A stretch of DNA of 64,000 nucleotides, from assembly GCF_028715765.1 (NCBI RefSeq), contig NZ_JAQURE010000002.1, positions 91,663 to 155,662 on the forward strand. Reading direction: 5' to 3'. The stretch's first letter is position 1; every line of letters begins with the position of its first letter. This stretch comes from Rhodoferax sp. (GTDB taxonomy: Bacteria > Pseudomonadota > Gammaproteobacteria > Burkholderiales > Burkholderiaceae_C). A program made the position numbers and the translations under genes. Positions 61,143 to 64,000 of the stretch are shown here, in pieces. The notes below the pieces were generated by a model that ran no database searches, was not told the origin of the DNA, and was given only the letters and a program-made list of their open reading frames with translations.

Positions 61143-64000
61143 TGCGCGCCCTGGCTCTGAAACTGCTCCTGAGTGGGGTGCTGGCCATGCTGGCACTGCT
61201 GACCGCCGCGTGGTTGTGGAGCAGCAGCGCGGGCTCGCTGGCAACCCTGCTCACGCAGTTGAATGCTTTCTTACCTGCTGGCCAAACCCTGCAAGTCAGC
61301 GGCGTGCAAGGCTCTGTGCACCAGGGCGGCCGCATTGGGCAGCTGCGCTGGAGCCAAGGTGATTTGAGCGTAGAGGCCACCGACGTGGTCATCAGCTGGA
61401 CGCTGCCCCCCTTGCTGGACAAAGAATGGCGACTGACGCAACTGCGCATGGCCACCCTGACGGTACAAGACCACCGCCCACCTGCGCCCACCGAGCCCAA
61501 ACCAGCGCCAACCGAGCTTAGGTTGCCGCTGCGCCTGACGCTGCCCTTCCAAATCGAACGGTTCAGCCTTCAGGGCAACACCGCTTTTGAAGCTTCAGAA
61601 CTTTCTGGGAAATATATTTTTGATAGTGCCTTGCACAGTATCCATAAGCTCTATGGGCATATTTCATCTGGAACATACCAACTTGAAGGCACCCTTGAAG
61701 CCGCCGCCCCCATGGCGCTGGCGCTGCAGTTGCAAGGCCAAGTGCACAGCCCCATGCCTGGCACTGACAAACCGCTCAACGTGGCTGCCAGCGCCAGCCT
61801 GACCGGCCACCTCAGTGGTACAGACGCATTGCTCACGCTGCAAGCCAGCCTGACGCCTGAACAGGTCAACACGGCTCGCGCCATGCAAGCCCAAGTCACA
61901 GCGCAGATAGCCCCCTGGCAAGCCCAACCCCTGCGCCAAGCCAGCGCCCAGTGGCAAGCGCTGAACCTGGCTGCGCTGTGGCCGCAAGCTCCGCAAACCC
62001 TGCTCAGTGGCCAAGCCGAGGTGCGCCCCAGCGCACCGGGCTGGCTGGGTCAAGTGGCGCTGACCAATGCCCTGGCCGGCCCCTGGAACCTGCAACGCTT
62101 GCCACTGCAAACACTGCAAGCCACCTTCAGCCACGCGCAAGACCAGTGGGTCGTCACCGCACTCAACGCTGCGGCTGGGGGCGGACACATCACCGGCACT
62201 GGCCAGCTCAATCAAGCGCAGTGGCAGGGAAGCGCCAGCGTCAAAGGGCTCAACCCCGCCGCCATCGACTCCCGGTTGGCACCAGCCAGCCTCAGCGGCA
62301 CGCTGCGAGCCCAGCCCGCTGGCGACGGCATGGGTTTCTCTGCACACATCAAAGCGGGTGCCGCCCCTGCGCCCCAAACGCTTGGCAAAACCACGCCCAC
62401 ACCCATTCAAGCCATTCAACTGCAAAGCCTGCAAACCCAGGGGCTATGGGCGGGCGGCGTGCTCTCGCTCACCCATCTGAACATTCAGGCTGAAGCTGCC
62501 CAGCTGCTCGGGCAACTGGCCTACAACACCCACACCCAAGCCGCTCAGGGCAAGCTCAACCTCACCTTGCCTGGCCTGCAAGGCCGCATTGACGGGCAAA
62601 TCGCCCCCACCAGCGGTCAAGGCAGCTTGTCAGTCAATGTGTTGCAGGCACGGCAAACCACCGACTGGCTCAAACGTTTCGCCACAGCCAGCCAGCCACT
62701 GCACCAGTTGCAACTTGAGGGGCAAACCCAGTTAGAAGCCCAGTGGCAAGGGGGCTGGCAGCAGCTTGGCCACACCCTTCACATTGAAGGTGTGCTGCAC
62801 ATTCCCCAGCTTGACTGGCGCTCACCAGCCACTGCGGCCAACCTTCCCCCGGCCACCGGCCAATTGCGTCAGGCCCAGCTGCAGGTGTCTGGCACCCTGC
62901 CCGCTTTGACGCTCAGCAGCCAAGGCCAGCTGCTCATGGATCAGCGAGAGCTGCGCTGGCACACCCAAGCCAGCGCCGGCCAGCGCCAGCCAGGTCACTG
63001 GCAAGCCAGCGTGGCCACCTTGCAACTGCAAGCACAAGACCCGAAGCACCCCGGCCTGTGGACGTTGACCTTGGGTGACCACACAGCCACAACCGATGCC
63101 GCGCTCGCGCTGGACTGGCAAGACACGGGCACGCTGCAACAGCTGAGCGTGAGCCACCACACCGCACAGATCACCGGCCCCATGCCAGGCCAGGCGCAGT
63201 TGAGCTGGCAACCCCTGCACTGGTCACAGCCTGTCAGCAAGCCCGCACCCGGCAAGCACGCATCTCCCCCGGTACAGCCACCTGCACAGTGGCAAAGCCA
63301 GGGGCAAATCAGCCAGCTGCCACTGGCCTGGCTCGATGCCTTCAGCGGCAAATCTTTATCTGAGCTGGGGCTCTCTAGCGACCTGCTGTTGACCGGCAGT
63401 TGGGAGGCTCGCCAAGCCAGCAACCTGAATGTGAGCGCCATGCTAGAGCGTAGCAGCGGCGATGTGCGCCTGCATACCGATGCCAAAAACCAAGCGCCCC
63501 TACCCGCCCAGCTCCAAGAAGCACGCCTGAACGTCAACCTGACAGACAACGACCTGGCAGGCAGCCTACGCTGGACCAGCCAGCGCGCCGGTCATGCGCT
63601 GCTGGCCTTCAGCACCCAACTGCAAACCCTTGACGCGGGCTGGCAGTGGCAGCAAGACGCTCCGGTGGGTGGCAGCCTGCAGCTGCAACTGCCGCCCATG
63701 GATGCCTGGACGGCACTGGCGCCCCCCGGCTGGCGCATGCGCGGCACGCTCGATGCCAATGCCACGCTCACTGGCACGCGCCAACAGCCGCACTGGGCAG
63801 GCACTTTGCAAGCTCAAAACCTGGCCGTGCGCTCGGTAGCCGTCGGCATTGATTTGCAGCAAGGCAGCTTGTTGGCGCGGCTCGACGGGCAGCAGTTGCA
63901 CCTGGAAGATTTCTCCCTTTATGGGGCTGGCGGCGCCGCTGGTGGCCAAGTCACGCTCACGGGCCTGGTGCAGTGGCTGCCCGCCCACGCACCCAACACC
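61142..64000 (+). CDS. tamB: TamB, inner-membrane partner of TamA; truncated by window edge
   Basis: 953 codons visible, open to the right edge. An N-terminal membrane anchor (LALKLLLSGVLAMLALLTAA) is followed by repetitive beta-rich sequence full of Gln, Leu, Ala and Gly (LQLQGQVHSP; GTGQLNQAQWQGSASVKG), as in the AsmA/TamB beta-taco that bridges the periplasm. The conserved DUF490 C-terminus lies outside. Residues about 157-173 (KYIFDSALHSIHKLYG) come from a palindromic repeat copy, and codon use there turns AT-rich. Confidence 0.92.
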   Translation, partial: MRALALKLLLSGVLAMLALLTAAWLWSSSAGSLATLLTQLNAFLPAGQTLQVSGVQGSVHQGGRIGQLRWSQGDLSVEATDVVISWTLPPLLDKEWRLTQLRMATLTVQDHRPPAPTEPKPAPTELRLPLRLTLPFQIERFSLQGNTAFEASELSGKYIFDSALHSIHKLYGHISSGTYQLEGTLEAAAPMALALQLQGQVHSPMPGTDKPLNVAASASLTGHLSGTDALLTLQASLTPEQVNTARAMQAQVTAQIAPWQAQPLRQASAQWQALNLAALWPQAPQTLLSGQAEVRPSAPGWLGQVALTNALAGPWNLQRLPLQTLQATFSHAQDQWVVTALNAAAGGGHITGTGQLNQAQWQGSASVKGLNPAAIDSRLAPASLSGTLRAQPAGDGMGFSAHIKAGAAPAPQTLGKTTPTPIQAIQLQSLQTQGLWAGGVLSLTHLNIQAEAAQLLGQLAYNTHTQAAQGKLNLTLPGLQGRIDGQIAPTSGQGSLSVNVLQARQTTDWLKRFATASQPLHQLQLEGQTQLEAQWQGGWQQLGHTLHIEGVLHIPQLDWRSPATAANLPPATGQLRQAQLQVSGTLPALTLSSQGQLLMDQRELRWHTQASAGQRQPGHWQASVATLQLQAQDPKHPGLWTLTLGDHTATTDAALALDWQDTGTLQQLSVSHHTAQITGPMPGQAQLSWQPLHWSQPVSKPAPGKHASPPVQPPAQWQSQGQISQLPLAWLDAFSGKSLSELGLSSDLLLTGSWEARQASNLNVSAMLERSSGDVRLHTDAKNQAPLPAQLQEARLNVNLTDNDLAGSLRWTSQRAGHALLAFSTQLQTLDAGWQWQQDAPVGGSLQLQLPPMDAWTALAPPGWRMRGTLDANATLTGTRQQPHWAGTLQAQNLAVRSVAVGIDLQQGSLLARLDGQQLHLEDFSLYGAGGAAGGQVTLTGLVQWLPAHAPNT
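61611..61662 (+). repeat. Dispersed palindromic repeat, copy 10, inside tamB
   Basis: ATTTTTGATAGTGCCTTGCA, then CAGTATCCATAAGCTCTATGGGC. It is aligned with copy 9 over its length and read in frame as IFDSALHSIHKLYG in the N-terminal part of TamB. Confidence 0.65.

Overview
The window is a chromosomal segment of a betaproteobacterium, most likely Burkholderiales, family Comamonadaceae (Rhodoferax/Polaromonas-like). The reasons are the gene orders (ileS-lspA; hemC-hemD-hemX-hemY; coxB-coxA-ctaG-coxC with surf1-ctaA-ctaB-sco; tamA-tamB), the family-level look of the proteins, the moderately high GC, and a dispersed palindromic repeat with the core GCTAGCGCTT...AAGCGCTAG that I associate with this family from memory. 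No rRNA, tRNA, CRISPR array, prophage or insertion sequence was recognised.

Region 1-3150 is accessory. It carries part of a type I Wadjet (anti-plasmid condensin) locus on the minus strand: jetA (DUF3375) and the first 67 codons of jetB (DUF4194). The two are separated by a complete vapBC toxin-antitoxin pair and two different palindromic repeats. A decayed vapC abuts jetA, and a probable remnant of the ribF 3' end marks the junction with the core genome. Region 3216-14207 holds ileS-lspA-hpnD-hpnE (isoleucyl-tRNA synthetase, signal peptidase II, squalene/hopanoid precursor synthesis), a penicillin-acylase-type hydrolase, hemH and a polyphosphate:AMP phosphotransferase.

Region 14400-21408 is a minus-strand signalling cluster behind rluC: an HDOD protein, a response regulator with an HD-GYP-like domain, a hemerythrin-histidine kinase fusion, and a SulP anion transporter with STAS and cyclic-nucleotide-binding domains whose start overlaps the kinase stop. 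Region 21409-30303 holds rne with a 0.5 kb hairpin-rich leader, a degenerate GGDEF protein and the heme operon hemCDXY. Region 30408-42487 holds ppc, an FkbM methyltransferase, a LytTR two-component pair, argH, a diheme cytochrome c with an RskA-like membrane protein, selD, an HDOD protein, rpoH behind a perfect CIRCE operator, and a ribosome hibernation factor.

Region 42588-51641 is the aa3-type cytochrome c oxidase locus: structural genes coxB-coxA-coxC, assembly genes ctaG, surf1 and sco, heme O/A synthesis ctaB and ctaA, and several small membrane proteins, one of 48 aa. coxB and a separate diheme cytochrome c gene at 54888-55547 share an unusual arrangement in which an FNR/ANR-like dyad overlaps a consensus -35, which predicts oxygen control of the aerobic chain. 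The right end has bioC-like, comF, trmL, a TRIC-type channel and DUF1841 genes. Next comes a moxR/VWA pair split by an acetyltransferase and a second vapBC, then tamA and the start of tamB, which runs off the window.

The most unusual thread is the dispersed palindromic repeat. At least ten copies occur in 64 kb. Four are intergenic and at least six lie inside genes (ileS, hpnE, hemD, lytR, sco, tamB), always keeping the reading frame open. Related peptides recur in unrelated proteins, and in the SCO1 homologue the repeat encodes the hydrophobic part of the lipoprotein signal peptide.
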